A stretch of 64,000 nucleotides of DNA from NCBI GenBank assembly GCA_030695205.1, contig JAUYTN010000059.1:62001-126000 (forward strand). The letters are read 5' to 3'. Positions 53,312 through 63,160 of this stretch are shown here, piece by piece. The position numbers were made by a program, and so were the translations under genes. Positions within the stretch are counted from its first letter, which is position 1. The number at the start of each line of letters is the position of its first letter. Under the pieces are notes generated by a model. It was not told where the DNA came from, made no database searches, and saw nothing but the letters and a program-made list of their open reading frames with translations. The stretch is from Burkholderiaceae bacterium. Its GTDB lineage: Bacteria > Pseudomonadota > Gammaproteobacteria > Burkholderiales > Burkholderiaceae_C.

Positions 53312-55315
53312 ATGATCCGCCTGTCCGAACTCAAACTGCCCCTGTCCGCCCTGCCTGCGGACGAGCGTCTGGCGGTGGATGCCGAACAGCCCACCCACGA
53401 AGAGGCCCGCGACCCCAGCCGGGTTCACCCCCTGCCCGCCCTGCCCGCCCTGCGCGCGCTGACGGCCCAGGCCCTGGCGGTGGAGCCTGCGGCACTGGCC
53501 GATCTGGCGGTGTTCAAGCGCAGCTTCGATGCGCGCAAACCCGAGCTGCTGGCGGTGTTCATTGTCGACGTGACGCTGGCCGACCCCGCGCAAGAGGCCG
53601 CGCTGCTGCAGCGCCACGCCGGCAACCCCCACGTAGGCCCCACACCCGACATGCACTGGATGCCGCCACTGACCGCACCACCCGGCTGGCCACCCGCAAC
53701 CGATGAGGCCTGCCGCCCGGTGGTGGTGGGCCTGGGGCCGTGCGGCCTGTTTGCCGCGCTGGCGCTGGCGCAAATGGGGCTGCGGCCCATTGTGCTGGAG
53801 CGCGGCCAACCGGTGCGCCAGCGCACCAAAGATACCTGGGGGCTGTGGCGCAAGCACACCCTCACCCCCGAGAGCAACGTGCAGTTTGGCGAGGGCGGCG
53901 CGGGTCTGTTCTCGGACGGCAAGCTCTACAGCCAGATCAAAGACCCCCGCCACCTGGGCCGCAAGGTGATGCAGGAGTTTGTGGCGGCCGGTGCGCCGCC
54001 CGACATTCTGTACGCCGCCCACCCCCATGTGGGCACCTTCAAGCTGGTGAAGGTAGTGGAGGCGCTGCGCCACACCATCATCGCGCTGGGCGGCGAAATC
54101 CGCTTCGGCCAGCGCCTGGTGTGCGTGCAGCTCAGCCCCCTCCCCGCTGACACCAGCGCCACCCCCAACGCCGCCGGGCCAGCCACCCCGGCCCATGCCG
54201 AGTGCAACACCCACGCGACCACTGCGGCCACAGCACCCGCGCAGGAATTTGAAGCTTTTTTGCCACCTGTCGCTTATCAGTCAAGAGAAGATAGCTCTCA
54301 AAATCATCAGCTGTCCGGATTGGTGGTGCAGGACGTTTCCACCGGTGTCACCACCACCTTACCCACCCGCACGGCGGTACTGGCGCTGGGCCACAGCGCA
54401 CGCGACACCTTTGCCATGCTGTGGGACAGCGGCGTGTTCATGGAGCCCAAGCCGTTTTCGGTGGGGGTGCGCATCGAGCACCCGCAAAGCGTGATTGACC
54501 GTGCCCGCTGGGGCAAACACGCCGGGCACCCGCTGCTGGGTGCGGCCGACTACAAGCTGGTTCACCATGCCGCCAACGGGCGGGCGGTGTACAGCTTTTG
54601 CATGTGCCCTGGCGGCACGGTGGTGGCCGCCACCAGCGAGCCGGGCCGTGTGGTAACCAACGGCATGAGCCAGTACTCGCGCAACGAACGCAACGCCAAC
54701 GCCGGCCTGGTGGTCGGCATTGACCCGACCGACTACCCCCACGATGCCAGCACCTGGGTGGCCGCCTTTGGCCAGGCCGATGGCGCGCGCTATGCCGAAC
54801 AGGCCAGCGAGCTGAGGGCACAGGGGCGCACCCACCCCCTGGCCGGAGTGGCTTTCCAGCGCCAGCTGGAGAGCCGCGCGTACGAGGTGGGCGGCCACAC
54901 CTACGATGCACCCGCCCAGCGCGTGGGCGACTTTCTGGCTGGCCAACCATCCACTGCACTGGGCAGCGTGGCACCGTCCTACCAACCCGGGGTGAAGCTG
55001 GTGGACCTAGCCGATGTGCTGCCTGCGTTTGCCGTGGCAGCCATGCGCGAGGCACTGCCCGTGTTTGGCCGCAAGATCAAAGGCTTTGATATGCCCGATG
55101 CGGTGCTGACGGGGGTGGAAACCCGCACCTCCTCGCCCCTGCGCATCACCCGGGGGCCGGACTTCCAGAGCCTGAATGTGCGCGGCATCTACCCGGCTGG
55201 CGAAGGGGCGGGTTATGCCGGTGGCATCCTCTCCGCCGCGGTGGACGGTATCAAAGTGGCCGAAGCGGTGGCCTTGGAACTGCAGCGGCTGACACAAACT
55301 CTTACAGCGGCTTAA
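53312..55315 (+). CDS. FAD-dependent dehydrogenase (COG2509 type)
   Basis: A 667-residue flavoprotein related to uncharacterised FAD-dependent dehydrogenases. An N-terminal ferredoxin-like domain (about 1-115) precedes the FAD-binding loop VVVGLGPCGLFAALALAQMG (about 137-156), followed by FGEGGAGLFSDGKLYSQI and, near the C-terminus, IYPAGEGAGYAGGILSAAVDG, the second FAD contact. A low-complexity stretch (ADTSATPNAAGPATPAHAE) and the dispersed repeat at 54248-54306 together insert about 55 residues in the middle domain. Substrate unknown. Divergent from rnpB. Confidence 0.88.
   Translation: MIRLSELKLPLSALPADERLAVDAEQPTHEEARDPSRVHPLPALPALRALTAQALAVEPAALADLAVFKRSFDARKPELLAVFIVDVTLADPAQEAALLQRHAGNPHVGPTPDMHWMPPLTAPPGWPPATDEACRPVVVGLGPCGLFAALALAQMGLRPIVLERGQPVRQRTKDTWGLWRKHTLTPESNVQFGEGGAGLFSDGKLYSQIKDPRHLGRKVMQEFVAAGAPPDILYAAHPHVGTFKLVKVVEALRHTIIALGGEIRFGQRLVCVQLSPLPADTSATPNAAGPATPAHAECNTHATTAATAPAQEFEAFLPPVAYQSREDSSQNHQLSGLVVQDVSTGVTTTLPTRTAVLALGHSARDTFAMLWDSGVFMEPKPFSVGVRIEHPQSVIDRARWGKHAGHPLLGAADYKLVHHAANGRAVYSFCMCPGGTVVAATSEPGRVVTNGMSQYSRNERNANAGLVVGIDPTDYPHDASTWVAAFGQADGARYAEQASELRAQGRTHPLAGVAFQRQLESRAYEVGGHTYDAPAQRVGDFLAGQPSTALGSVAPSYQPGVKLVDLADVLPAFAVAAMREALPVFGRKIKGFDMPDAVLTGVETRTSSPLRITRGPDFQSLNVRGIYPAGEGAGYAGGILSAAVDGIKVAEAVALELQRLTQTLTAA
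54248..54306 (-). repeat. Dispersed repeat, copy 9 (inside FAD dehydrogenase gene)
   Basis: On the - strand: TTTTGAGAGCTATCTTC, then TTGACTGATAAGCGACAGG and TGGCAAAAAAGC. Read in frame as EAFLPPVAYQSREDSSQN. Conserved AAGCG and GGC/A-run parts identify it; the first half is more diverged. Confidence 0.65.
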
Positions 55316-55369
55316 GCATGCCTTGACACGCGCGTGGCATGCTCAAGACACCATTGTTGGAGAGTCACC

Positions 55370-56284
55370 ATGTCTTTGATCCCTACCCGCCGACCCAACC
55401 CCGGGCGCATGGCACACACCACCGGCCTTACGCTGCTCATGGCCGCTGCCCTGGGGCCATCGCTGGCCAGCGCCCAGGCTGCACCCGGCGCTGAAATGGG
55501 CCGTGTGCTCAGCAGCATCCCGGTCATTCAGCAAACGGCTGTGCCCCGCCAGGTGTGTGTGGACGAACAGGTCAGCGTACCGGGCCAGAAGTCAGGGGCC
55601 GGTGCCGTGATGGGCGGCCTGGCCGGTGGGGCCATCGGCAACCAGATTGGCGACGGAAGTGGCCGCGCGGTGGCCACTTTGCTCGGTCTGGTGGGTGGCG
55701 CCGTGCTGGGCAACCGCATAGAGGGCGACGGCGCACCCCAAACCCAGACCATGCAGCGCTGCAGCACCCAAACCTTCTATGAAAACCGCACGGTGGGCTA
55801 CAACGTGACCTACGAGTACGCAGGCAAGCAGTACACCGTGCAAATGCCCCAGGACCCAGGCCAGTGGGTGCGGTTGCAGGTCACGCCCATGGCACCAGCG
55901 CCCACCTACAACCCACCAGCGACCCAATACCCACCGCCTCAGTACCCGGCACCCCAGCAGCCCTACCCCAGCTACCAGCCACCGGTGTACACCGCGCCGC
56001 AGTCGTGGGTGGTGCCTGCGCAGCCGACCGTGACCTATGTCAGCCCTACGGTGATCACCTCGTCCACCACCTTCGTGCCGCACACGGTGTATGTGCGCCC
56101 GCCGCGCTACGCCTACCCGGTGGCACCACCTGCCACCAGCATCTCCCTGAACTGGTCCAACGTGCGTGCACCCGCACACCATGCACACCCCAGCCGCGAC
56201 CGCTGGGACCGCGACCACCGATTTGACCGCGATGGCCGGTTTGAACGCGACGGGCGTTTTGAGCGGGACGGTCGCTGGCGCTGA
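55370..56284 (+). CDS. Glycine-zipper 2TM domain protein
   Basis: A 304-residue exported protein: signal-like N-terminus, then a glycine-zipper segment (GAVMGGLAGGAIGNQIGDGSG then ALLGLVGGAVLGNRIEG type), as in SlyB/Rick_17kDa outer-membrane proteins, a small beta domain, and a Pro/Tyr/Gln-rich linker. The C-terminus has charged repeats (DRDGRFERDGRFERDGRW). Likely outer-membrane or cell-envelope structural protein. GGAGAG upstream sets ATG 55370. Confidence 0.85.
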   Translation: MSLIPTRRPNPGRMAHTTGLTLLMAAALGPSLASAQAAPGAEMGRVLSSIPVIQQTAVPRQVCVDEQVSVPGQKSGAGAVMGGLAGGAIGNQIGDGSGRAVATLLGLVGGAVLGNRIEGDGAPQTQTMQRCSTQTFYENRTVGYNVTYEYAGKQYTVQMPQDPGQWVRLQVTPMAPAPTYNPPATQYPPPQYPAPQQPYPSYQPPVYTAPQSWVVPAQPTVTYVSPTVITSSTTFVPHTVYVRPPRYAYPVAPPATSISLNWSNVRAPAHHAHPSRDRWDRDHRFDRDGRFERDGRFERDGRWR

Positions 56285-56311
56285 GCGTGGCCCAGCACCA
56301 GCGGTTGTTCA

Positions 56312-57181
56312 TCAGCCCTGTTGCAGCGCGGCAATGCGCTCTTCAATGGGCGGGTGGGTAGAAAACAGCTTGCCCAGACCACCGGCAATGCCCAGGGCGG
56401 CCATGCTCTTGGGCAGTTCAGCGGTGTGCAGACCACCCAAGCGAGCCAGCGCATTGATCATGGGCTGCTTGCGGCCCATGAGTTGGGCGGCACCCGCATC
56501 GGCCCGGAACTCGCGCTGGCGGCTGAACCAGGCCACGATGATGGCGGCCAGAAAGCCCAACACAATATCCAGCACGATGGTCGTCACCATGTAGCCAATG
56601 CCGGGGCCGGAGTTTTCGCTGTCGCCCTTGCGCAGAAAGCTGTCCACCGCGTAGCCAATGACGCGGCTGAGGAACACCACAAACGTGTTCATCACGCCCT
56701 GGATCAGCGTCATGGTGACCATGTCGCCGTTGGCAATGTGGGCGACTTCGTGGCCAATGACGGCCTCCACCTCTTCACGGGTCATGTTGTGCAGCAGCCC
56801 CGTGGACACGGCCACCAGCGCGTTGTTCTTGTTGGCTCCGGTGGCAAAGGCGTTGGGGTCGCCTTCGAAAATGCCCACTTCAGGCATACCAATGCCGGCT
56901 TTGTCGGCAAAGCGGCGCACCGTCTCCACGATCCATGCCTCGTCGGCGTTGCGCGGCTGCTCGATGATCTGCACCCCCGCGCTCCACTTGGCCATGCTCT
57001 TGCTCATCAGCAGCGAAATGATGGCGCCGCCAAAGCCCATGATCAGCGAGAACCCGGCCAGCGCGGTCATGTTCAGGCCGTTGGAGGTCAGGAAGCGGTC
57101 CACCCCCAGGATGCGCGCGGTGACCATCAACACCGCCATCACGGCCAGGTTGGTCAGGACAAACAACACAATGCGTTTCAT
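56312..57181 (-). CDS. htpX: Membrane zinc protease HtpX
   Basis: A 289-residue heat-shock metalloprotease that degrades misfolded membrane proteins. Four membrane segments; the zinc motif [11 protein letters not shown] (about 143-150), the third ligand in [18 protein letters not shown] 6-7 nt before the ATG. A good sigma-32-type promoter lies at 57217-57245, matching its role. Confidence 0.97.
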   Translation of the reverse strand: MKRIVLFVLTNLAVMAVLMVTARILGVDRFLTSNGLNMTALAGFSLIMGFGGAIISLLMSKSMAKWSAGVQIIEQPRNADEAWIVETVRRFADKAGIGMPEVGIFEGDPNAFATGANKNNALVAVSTGLLHNMTREEVEAVIGHEVAHIANGDMVTMTLIQGVMNTFVVFLSRVIGYAVDSFLRKGDSENSGPGIGYMVTTIVLDIVLGFLAAIIVAWFSRQREFRADAGAAQLMGRKQPMINALARLGGLHTAELPKSMAALGIAGGLGKLFSTHPPIEERIAALQQG

Positions 57182-57216
57182 GGATCACTCCAAAAGTGAG
57201 AAATAGAAGGAATATA

Positions 57217-57245
57217 AACTGGGGACTGTCAGGGAATTATTCAAG
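57217..57245 (-). promoter_or_regulatory. Sigma-32-like promoter of htpX
   Basis: On the - strand CTTGAAT (57245-57239), 14 bp, then CCCCAGTT (57224-57217): close to CTTGAAA-N11-16-CCCCATnT. It starts about 36 bp before the htpX ATG. Confidence 0.7.
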
Positions 57246-57343
57246 GTCTATCCGCCCGTGGCGACCAATCGGGTGGCGCTGTGACCCACGGGGCACCGAC
57301 AAGTTCAAGCACTGGGTCGCGGGCAGCGGGCAGCGGGCGCCGA

Positions 57344-58741
57344 TCACACCAGCGGCAACAGGTAGCGGCGCTCCCAGGCGCTGACCTCTGCCAGGTAGTG
57401 GTCGTGCTCCAGCGCTTTGACCGCCACGTAGCCCCGCACAAAGTCCGCTCCCAGCAAGCGGGGAGCGTGCACGCTGCGACCCAGGGTGGCCAACGCTTCG
57501 GAAAAGGTCAGGGGCAGTTCACGGGGCTGCAGGTAGGCGTTGTCCTGCTGGGGGGCACTGGGCTCCAGGCGCTCGGTCATACCCGCCAGCCCGGCGGACA
57601 GTGTGGCGGCCATAGCCAGGTAGGGGTTGGCATCGGCACCTGCCAGGCGGTTTTCAACACGCCGTGCCGCCGGGGTGCTGTTGGGCACGCGCAGCCCGGC
57701 CGTGCGGTTGTCCTCTCCCCACTGCACATTGACCGGCGCCTGGCTACCGGCCACATAGCGGCGAAACGCATTGACGGTGGGGGCATAAAACAGCATCAGG
57801 TCGGCGGTGTAGGTTTGCAGCCCGCCGATGTAGTGCCGGAATGCCTCGCTGGCCATGCCATCGGCCAGGCTGAAGATGTTGTGCCCACGTTCATCCACCA
57901 CACTCTGGTGCAGGTGCATGGAACTGCCTGCCTGCCCAGCCATGGGCTTGGCCATGAACACCGCGTTCAACCCGTGGCGCAACGCAATCTCCTTGGCGGC
58001 GTACTTGAACAAAAAGGCCTGGTCGGCGGCGGCCACCGGGTCGCCGTGGAGCAGGTTGATTTCGTACTGGCTCAGGCCCACCTCGTGGATCCAGGTGTCG
58101 GCGCGCACGCCCAGGGTGTCGAGGGCGGCATGGAACTCGTCCCAGAATGGGGCCAGCTCGTTGAGCTGGTTCATGCTGAAGGCCGATTGCCCCACCTCGG
58201 CCCGACCGCCACGGCCCACGGGGGCAGCCAATGGGAGGTTGGGGTCGGTGACAGCCGCCGTGAGGTAAAACTCAATTTCCGGGGCCACCACCGGCGCCAG
58301 ACCCTGCGCCCGGTACTGCGCCACCACCCCTTGCAACACCGAGCGGGGGGCAAACACACAGGGCTCGCCGCTCAGTTCCACGCAGTCGTGGATGGCCATG
58401 TAGCGAGGCACGCTGGCCCAAGGCACGGGTGCGAGGGTGGACAAGTCGGGCACCAGCCGCACGTCCGGGTCGCGGTCCGGAAAGATGGGGTCATAGGAGT
58501 ACTCACCCGTGACGCATTGCATGGGGATGGCCTGGCAAATGCGCAGCTCCTGCCCCCGGGCAAAGCTGGCAGCGGGCATGAGTTTGCCCCGGGGGTAACC
58601 CGTCACATCGGGAAACAGGCACTCCACCTCGCGCACACCCGCCTGTTGAAAATAGGCCACCAACTCGGGGCCATGGGCACGAGGCAACGTGGGCAGGGAG
58701 GGGGCAGCGTCAAGTGGGCGCATAGCAAATTCGGGAGGCAT
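57344..58741 (-). CDS. Glutamine synthetase family protein (PuuA-like)
   Basis: A 465-residue protein of the glutamine synthetase superfamily. Metal and ATP-site motifs VAPEIEFYL (E-x-E), GQAGSSMHLHQSV (H-x-H), NRTAGLRVP (Arg) and the LAGADANPYLAMAA region are present. The overall features resemble gamma-glutamylputrescine synthetase (PuuA) rather than GlnA. Start ATG 58741; ATG 58723 is equally weak. No other putrescine genes are adjacent except the nearby spermidine-synthase-like gene far upstream (5116). Substrate uncertain. Confidence 0.88.
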   Translation of the reverse strand: MPPEFAMRPLDAAPSLPTLPRAHGPELVAYFQQAGVREVECLFPDVTGYPRGKLMPAASFARGQELRICQAIPMQCVTGEYSYDPIFPDRDPDVRLVPDLSTLAPVPWASVPRYMAIHDCVELSGEPCVFAPRSVLQGVVAQYRAQGLAPVVAPEIEFYLTAAVTDPNLPLAAPVGRGGRAEVGQSAFSMNQLNELAPFWDEFHAALDTLGVRADTWIHEVGLSQYEINLLHGDPVAAADQAFLFKYAAKEIALRHGLNAVFMAKPMAGQAGSSMHLHQSVVDERGHNIFSLADGMASEAFRHYIGGLQTYTADLMLFYAPTVNAFRRYVAGSQAPVNVQWGEDNRTAGLRVPNSTPAARRVENRLAGADANPYLAMAATLSAGLAGMTERLEPSAPQQDNAYLQPRELPLTFSEALATLGRSVHAPRLLGADFVRGYVAVKALEHDHYLAEVSAWERRYLLPLV

Positions 58742-58816
58742 TGTTGGGCGACGGTCACTGGGAGGGTGGCACCTTTGCGTCCCTGCCCCATGGGCCAAAC
58801 CAACATTAAACCTGTT

Positions 58817-59725
58817 TCAGCTGCGTGATGGCGGTGCCACGGCCACTGGTCCTGGCGATTCGGTGTCAATTGGTTGCCTGTGGGGCCATTGGCCGCGCCG
58901 GGCGCGGCGAAACACACTGGCATCGGCATAAAAACCAGGGTCGGCATTGGCAGGCCACCAGCCCGGCACACCCAGGACGGGCAGTGGCGTGAAGGGTTTG
59001 CCCGCCAGCCACTCGGAGGTGAGGCGAGCGGCCAGCGCGGCGTCGAGCGCGGCCCATGCGTCGGTGTGCAGCAGTCCTGGGTCGCCTTGTGCAAACGCAC
59101 CACACCCCACAGCAAACGGCTCCACCAACACATGGGCGGTGATGTTTTTCCTTGGCGACACCAGTTGCTCCATCAGCGCGTGGCCAAACAGCACCAGTTG
59201 TGCCTGGTCCCACAGTGCCCGGTGGGTAACCAGCAGTGCATGCCAGTCGCGGGCCAGCAATGCGGGCCACAGCACGGCAGCCACATCGGGCGGGGCCAGC
59301 AGCAGGGCACCGTTTTCGTCGAAGACGGTGATGGCATCGCGCACCGGGCCGCGCACCGCGCCCACACCCTGCGCGGCAATGGCCTCGGCCTGCAGGCGGT
59401 TGAGCACCGCCTTGGACTGCGGGAAGCGCAGCCACACCAGGCCGTTGAACAAATCGTGCAGGTTGTTGCGGGTGGGCACCTGGGCGGTACGGCGAATGAA
59501 CGCCTCGTACGCCTCGCCGGGCGGGGCGGCATCGGCGGCAGTGAACTGGACGGGGCAACCCTGCGTGGGAACGGCGACATTCAGTGCATCGGCCACCGAA
59601 CCGCTGGCCAGGCCCAGCGCCACCGCCTGACCCACACCGGCCAGCGGCAGCAGCCAGGGACGGTGCCAGTCCACAGCGGGTATACCAACGGGCACAACTT
59701 GTTCGTCGTCTGAATTACAAGCCAA
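58817..59725 (-). CDS. DUF3025 protein
   Basis: A 302-residue protein of DUF3025: WHRPWLLPLAG, EAYEAFIRRTAQVPTRNNLHDLFNGLVWLRFP (in parts) and ITVFDENGALLL match. Function unknown. The start is uncertain: the TTG at 59725 lies at the edge of the dispersed repeat 59721-59768; GTG 59695 (V after DDEQV) is the better start and would leave the repeat outside the protein. Confidence 0.85.
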   Translation of the reverse strand: MACNSDDEQVVPVGIPAVDWHRPWLLPLAGVGQAVALGLASGSVADALNVAVPTQGCPVQFTAADAAPPGEAYEAFIRRTAQVPTRNNLHDLFNGLVWLRFPQSKAVLNRLQAEAIAAQGVGAVRGPVRDAITVFDENGALLLAPPDVAAVLWPALLARDWHALLVTHRALWDQAQLVLFGHALMEQLVSPRKNITAHVLVEPFAVGCGAFAQGDPGLLHTDAWAALDAALAARLTSEWLAGKPFTPLPVLGVPGWWPANADPGFYADASVFRRARRGQWPHRQPIDTESPGPVAVAPPSRS

Positions 59726-59768
59726 ATTGCCACCTGCCGCTTGACTGTATTGGCTTGTTTGCTATTGT
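59721..59768 (-). repeat. Dispersed repeat, copy 10 (upstream of DUF3025 gene)
   Basis: On the - strand: CAATAGCAAACAAGCC, then ATACAGTCAAGCGGCAGG and TGGCAATTTGG. It lies between the PIN-toxin remnant and the DUF3025 start, forming the 5' untranslated part of that gene. Confidence 0.7.
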
Positions 59769-59781
59769 TGAAAGACCAACC

Positions 59782-59878
59782 ATCATTCATCCCAGGGATT
59801 CAACAGCAACACCCCTGTGTGCTGAAAATCGGCCACGTTGCGTGTGACCACCGTGAATACCTGTGCACTGCGGTCAGA
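59782..59878 (-). pseudogene. PIN-domain toxin (VapC/FitB-like) 3' remnant
   Basis: Immediately after the pyrC stop, the frame reads VFTVVTRNVADFQHTGVLLL then NPWDE and a stop: the C-terminal part of a VapC/FitB PIN-domain RNase toxin (the T-R-N-x-x-D-F motif carries the last acidic metal ligand). Only about 32 codons remain; no start, no antitoxin. A decayed toxin-antitoxin module. Confidence 0.65.
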
Positions 59879-60934
59879 TCAGCCCACCAGCTTCCACCCC
59901 AACGCCTCACCCCCACGCAGGGGTTTGACGATGGCTTCGCCGAAGGGGTAGCTTTCGGGAGCCATCCAGGTTTCGCGATTCAAGGTCACGGTGCCGCTGT
60001 TGACGGGCAGACCGTAGAAGGCGGGGCCGTTGAAGCTGGCAAAGGCTTCGAGTTTGTCCAGCGCACCCACGCTGTCAAAGGCTTCGGCGTACAGCTCCAG
60101 CGCGGCATGGGCGGTGTAGCAACCGGCGCAGCCACTGGCGTGCTCTTTCAAGTGGGCCGGGTGAGGGGCGCTGTCGGTGCCCAGGAAGAATTTGTCACTG
60201 CCGCTGGTGGCCGCAGCCAGCAGGGCCTGGCGGTGGGTTTCGCGCTTGAGCACGGGCAGGCAGTAGTAGTGGGGACGGATGCCACCGGTGAAGATGGCGT
60301 TGCGGTTGTACAGCAGGTGGTGGGCGGTGAGCGTGGCGGCGGTGAACGGCCCGGCTTCGGCCACATACTGCGCGGCCTCCTTGGTGGTGATGTGCTCGAA
60401 CACAATTTTCAACTCAGGAAAGTCACGGCGCAGCGGGATGAGTTGCTGGTCAATGAATACCGCCTCGCGGTCAAACAGGTCAATGTCAGGGCTGGTGACT
60501 TCGCCGTGCACCAGCAGCAGCAGGCCGTCGCGCTGCACGGCTTCCAGGGTTTTGTAGGTCTTTTTCAGGTCGGTCACGCCCGCGTCGCTGTTGGTGGTGG
60601 CCCCTGCCGGGTAGAGCTTGGCGGCCACCACACCGGCGTCTTTGGCGCGGGCAATTTCGTCGGGGGGCAGGTTGTCGGTCAGGTAGAGCGTCATCAGCGG
60701 CTCGAACTGCACACCTGTGGGCACAGCAGCCAGGATGCGTTCTTTGTACGCCAGCGCCTGCTCGGCGGTGGTGACCGGGGGGCGCAGGTTGGGCATGATG
60801 ATGGCGCGGCCGAACTGGGCGGCGGTGTGGGGCACCACAGTCTGCAGGGCCACCCCGTCGCGCACATGCAGGTGCCAGTCGTCGGGGCGGGTGATCGTCA
60901 GGTGGTTGGTGGCTTGGGTGGTGGCGGTATTCAT
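59879..60934 (-). CDS. pyrC: Dihydroorotase
   Basis: A 351-residue class II dihydroorotase of pyrimidine synthesis. His21 and His23 in [10 protein letters not shown], the carbamylated Lys in [12 protein letters not shown], His in [11 protein letters not shown] and the catalytic Asp in [14 protein letters not shown] are present. Start ATG 60934. The PIN remnant abuts its stop codon. Confidence 0.97.
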   Translation of the reverse strand: MNTATTQATNHLTITRPDDWHLHVRDGVALQTVVPHTAAQFGRAIIMPNLRPPVTTAEQALAYKERILAAVPTGVQFEPLMTLYLTDNLPPDEIARAKDAGVVAAKLYPAGATTNSDAGVTDLKKTYKTLEAVQRDGLLLLVHGEVTSPDIDLFDREAVFIDQQLIPLRRDFPELKIVFEHITTKEAAQYVAEAGPFTAATLTAHHLLYNRNAIFTGGIRPHYYCLPVLKRETHRQALLAAATSGSDKFFLGTDSAPHPAHLKEHASGCAGCYTAHAALELYAEAFDSVGALDKLEAFASFNGPAFYGLPVNSGTVTLNRETWMAPESYPFGEAIVKPLRGGEALGWKLVG

Positions 60935-61014
60935 GCCGCGATTGTCCCAAACATCGGGGCTGCACCAGTTGGCACGGGCTGGCCGCGGCCTCCAACCTGG
61001 CGTCTCTCCGTCTC

Positions 61015-61920
61015 TCAGAACGGGACCTGGTCGGTGGGGTACTTCCAGAAATCGCGCAGCAGGTAGCTCACCGGCATGTTCAGCACGCTGCCCTTGGGGG
61101 GAATGGGCTGCTCGAACCAGGTGCGGTAAATGGCGTGTATCTCCTGGCTGTACACCAGGCGGCGCATTTCATCGTCGATGATTTTTTTGAAGGCATCGTC
61201 ACCCTTGGGCAGCATGATGGCCAGCGGCTCAGTGGTCAAAAAGCGCCCCACCACTTTCAGGGCCGCCGGAGTGGGCCGGCCAGCGGCCAGGCCGTACAGT
61301 AGCACGTCGTCCATGGCAAACGCACCGGCCTCGCCGGACTCCACCATGTCCACCGCCCGCGCGTGGTCGGACGCCTCCAGGATGCGCAGCCTCAGCAACC
61401 GCTCTTGGTCGATGCGCCGGACCGCAGCCAGCGGCGTGGTGTTTTTGGTGGACACCACAGATTGGAGCTGCGGGTCGTCCAGCCGCTGCACAGGGCTGTC
61501 GGCTTTGACGAGCAACCGCGCCCCGGTGATGAAGTGCGGCACGGTGAAGGCCACGCGCTCGCGCCGGGCGGCATTGTTGGTGGTGGAGCCACACTCCAGG
61601 TCGGCCTTGCGCTGCTCGACCAGGTCGATGCGGTTGGCGGGGGTGACCTGCAGGTAAGCCACGTCCAACCTGGCCAAACCCAGGTGTTTTTTGACGGCGC
61701 CGGCCAGCCGTTGGCAGATGTCCAGCGCATAGCCTACAGGCTTGCCCTGGCCATCCAGATAAGAAAACGGCACCGAAGACTCCCGGTGCGCCAGCACGAT
61801 GCGCCCCTCCTGGCGGATGCGCTCCAGCACCTCACCGGCATGGGCCACGGGCAACCAGGTGGTGGCCAGGGTGGCCAATGCGCAGCCCAACAGCCGCCGG
61901 GACAAAACAGGTGATTGCAT
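61015..61920 (-). CDS. Amino-acid ABC transporter substrate-binding protein
   Basis: A 301-residue periplasmic binding protein of the glutamate/aspartate (GltI) type. Signal peptide [20 protein letters not shown], then [30 protein letters not shown], the ligand residues in [20 protein letters not shown], and the C-terminal [12 protein letters not shown]. No permease or ATPase genes are adjacent, so it works with components elsewhere or is an orphan. Ligand inferred to be an acidic amino acid. Confidence 0.92.
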   Translation of the reverse strand: MQSPVLSRRLLGCALATLATTWLPVAHAGEVLERIRQEGRIVLAHRESSVPFSYLDGQGKPVGYALDICQRLAGAVKKHLGLARLDVAYLQVTPANRIDLVEQRKADLECGSTTNNAARRERVAFTVPHFITGARLLVKADSPVQRLDDPQLQSVVSTKNTTPLAAVRRIDQERLLRLRILEASDHARAVDMVESGEAGAFAMDDVLLYGLAAGRPTPAALKVVGRFLTTEPLAIMLPKGDDAFKKIIDDEMRRLVYSQEIHAIYRTWFEQPIPPKGSVLNMPVSYLLRDFWKYPTDQVPF

Positions 61921-62149
61921 GACTGGGCCTTGGTGGATACGCCGACAGACGGCGGCTGGGTGACGACAGGGTGATGGGAGAGAACGGCAGGTGACGGGCG
62001 GTGGCCACCCCGGGGCAGCACCCAGCGCTGGTAAGCAGTTGTGAGGGGCTGCCAAGCTTTGGGGGGCCAATGTACGCACAAGCGGGCCAGCCGTGCATGC
62101 CGTTGTTGCATGACCCGATAGATGGGGCGCCTCCGTGGTCCCGTGGTGT

Positions 62150-63091
62150 TCAGCCTGAGGTGCCTGCGCCGCTTGCCGCAACCACCACGTCGCTCAGGTT
62201 GTCCCAGAACACCTGGGCGGGCCGTTTGGCCTTGACATGGGCCTGGGGCCGCTCGCGGTAGATGCGAATCTCCAGGGCCATGTCCCTGACCTCCCCCGCC
62301 GAGACCAGTTTGCCGCTTTGCACCTCTTTGCGCACCGCACTCAGCGGCAAAAAGGCGATGCCATGCCCCTCCAGCGCCATGGCCTTGAGGCCCTCGGCCA
62401 TGTCGGTTTCGTAGACCCGGTCCAGGTGCATGGCGGTACCCGCCTGCTTGAGGATGCTGTCCACCGTGCGGCCCAGGTAGGCACCGGGCGCATAACCCAG
62501 GTAAGGCAAGGGATGGGCCGGCGTGCCGGGCAGGCGGTGCATGGGCTGGCCCGAGGCGTTGGGCTTGACATAGGGCGAGAGCTGCTCCTGGCCCAGCCGC
62601 ATCATTTCGTAGCGGGCGGCGTCCAGCTGAATGGGCTGGGCGCTGTGGTGGTAGGCAATGAGCAAATCACAGTTGCCCTCGACCAGGCGCAACACCGCAT
62701 CGTGCACGTTGAGCGCAATGAGGCGGCTCTTGATGGGCCCGCACACCTTGCGCAAGCCCGAGAGCCAGGCGGGGAAAAACGTGAACGCCAGGGTGTGGGG
62801 CACCGCAAACTCGATCACGTCGCCCGCTGCGGTGTTGTGGGCGCGCAGCATGGCGCGGGTGGTCTGCAGGCCGTGCAGCAGGTCCAGCGACTGTTCGTAG
62901 AGCGTTTGCCCGGCGGGGGTCAGGCGGGTGGGGTAGCTGCTGCGGTCCACCAGGTCGGTGCCGGCCCAGGCCTCCAGCGCCTGTATGCGCCGCGAGAACG
63001 CAGGCTGGGTGACGTGGCGCAGCACCGCCGAGCGGCTGAAGCTGCGCGTCTCGGCCAGGCTGACAAAGTCTTCGAGCCATTTGGTTTCCAC
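62150..63091 (-). CDS. LysR-family transcriptional regulator (HypT-like)
   Basis: A 313-residue LysR regulator: N-terminal winged helix (WLEDFVSLAETRSFSRSAVLRHVTQPAFSRRIQALE, in parts) and a C-terminal effector domain. It resembles HypT (YjiE) hypochlorite-sensing regulators in its N-terminus (METKWLEDF) and length. Targets unknown; neighbours do not indicate them. Downstream is the binding protein at 61015. Confidence 0.9.
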   Translation of the reverse strand: METKWLEDFVSLAETRSFSRSAVLRHVTQPAFSRRIQALEAWAGTDLVDRSSYPTRLTPAGQTLYEQSLDLLHGLQTTRAMLRAHNTAAGDVIEFAVPHTLAFTFFPAWLSGLRKVCGPIKSRLIALNVHDAVLRLVEGNCDLLIAYHHSAQPIQLDAARYEMMRLGQEQLSPYVKPNASGQPMHRLPGTPAHPLPYLGYAPGAYLGRTVDSILKQAGTAMHLDRVYETDMAEGLKAMALEGHGIAFLPLSAVRKEVQSGKLVSAGEVRDMALEIRIYRERPQAHVKAKRPAQVFWDNLSDVVVAASGAGTSG

Positions 63092-63107
63092 AGAGCACCT
63101 CTTAATA

Positions 63108-63155
63108 TGTAGCTAACAACTCAATACCATCAAGCGATAACTGCCATTTTCTTAT
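63108..63155 (+). repeat. Dispersed repeat, copy 12 (between LysR and ABC genes)
   Basis: TGTAGCTAACAACTC, then ATACCATCAAGCGATAACTGCC and a T-run. It shares its first 12 bases with the weak copy 4 and the ATACCATCAAGCGATA core with copy 7. It lies in the gap before the LysR start and just beyond the ABC transporter stop (63161). Confidence 0.8.
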
Positions 63156-63160
63156 GTATT

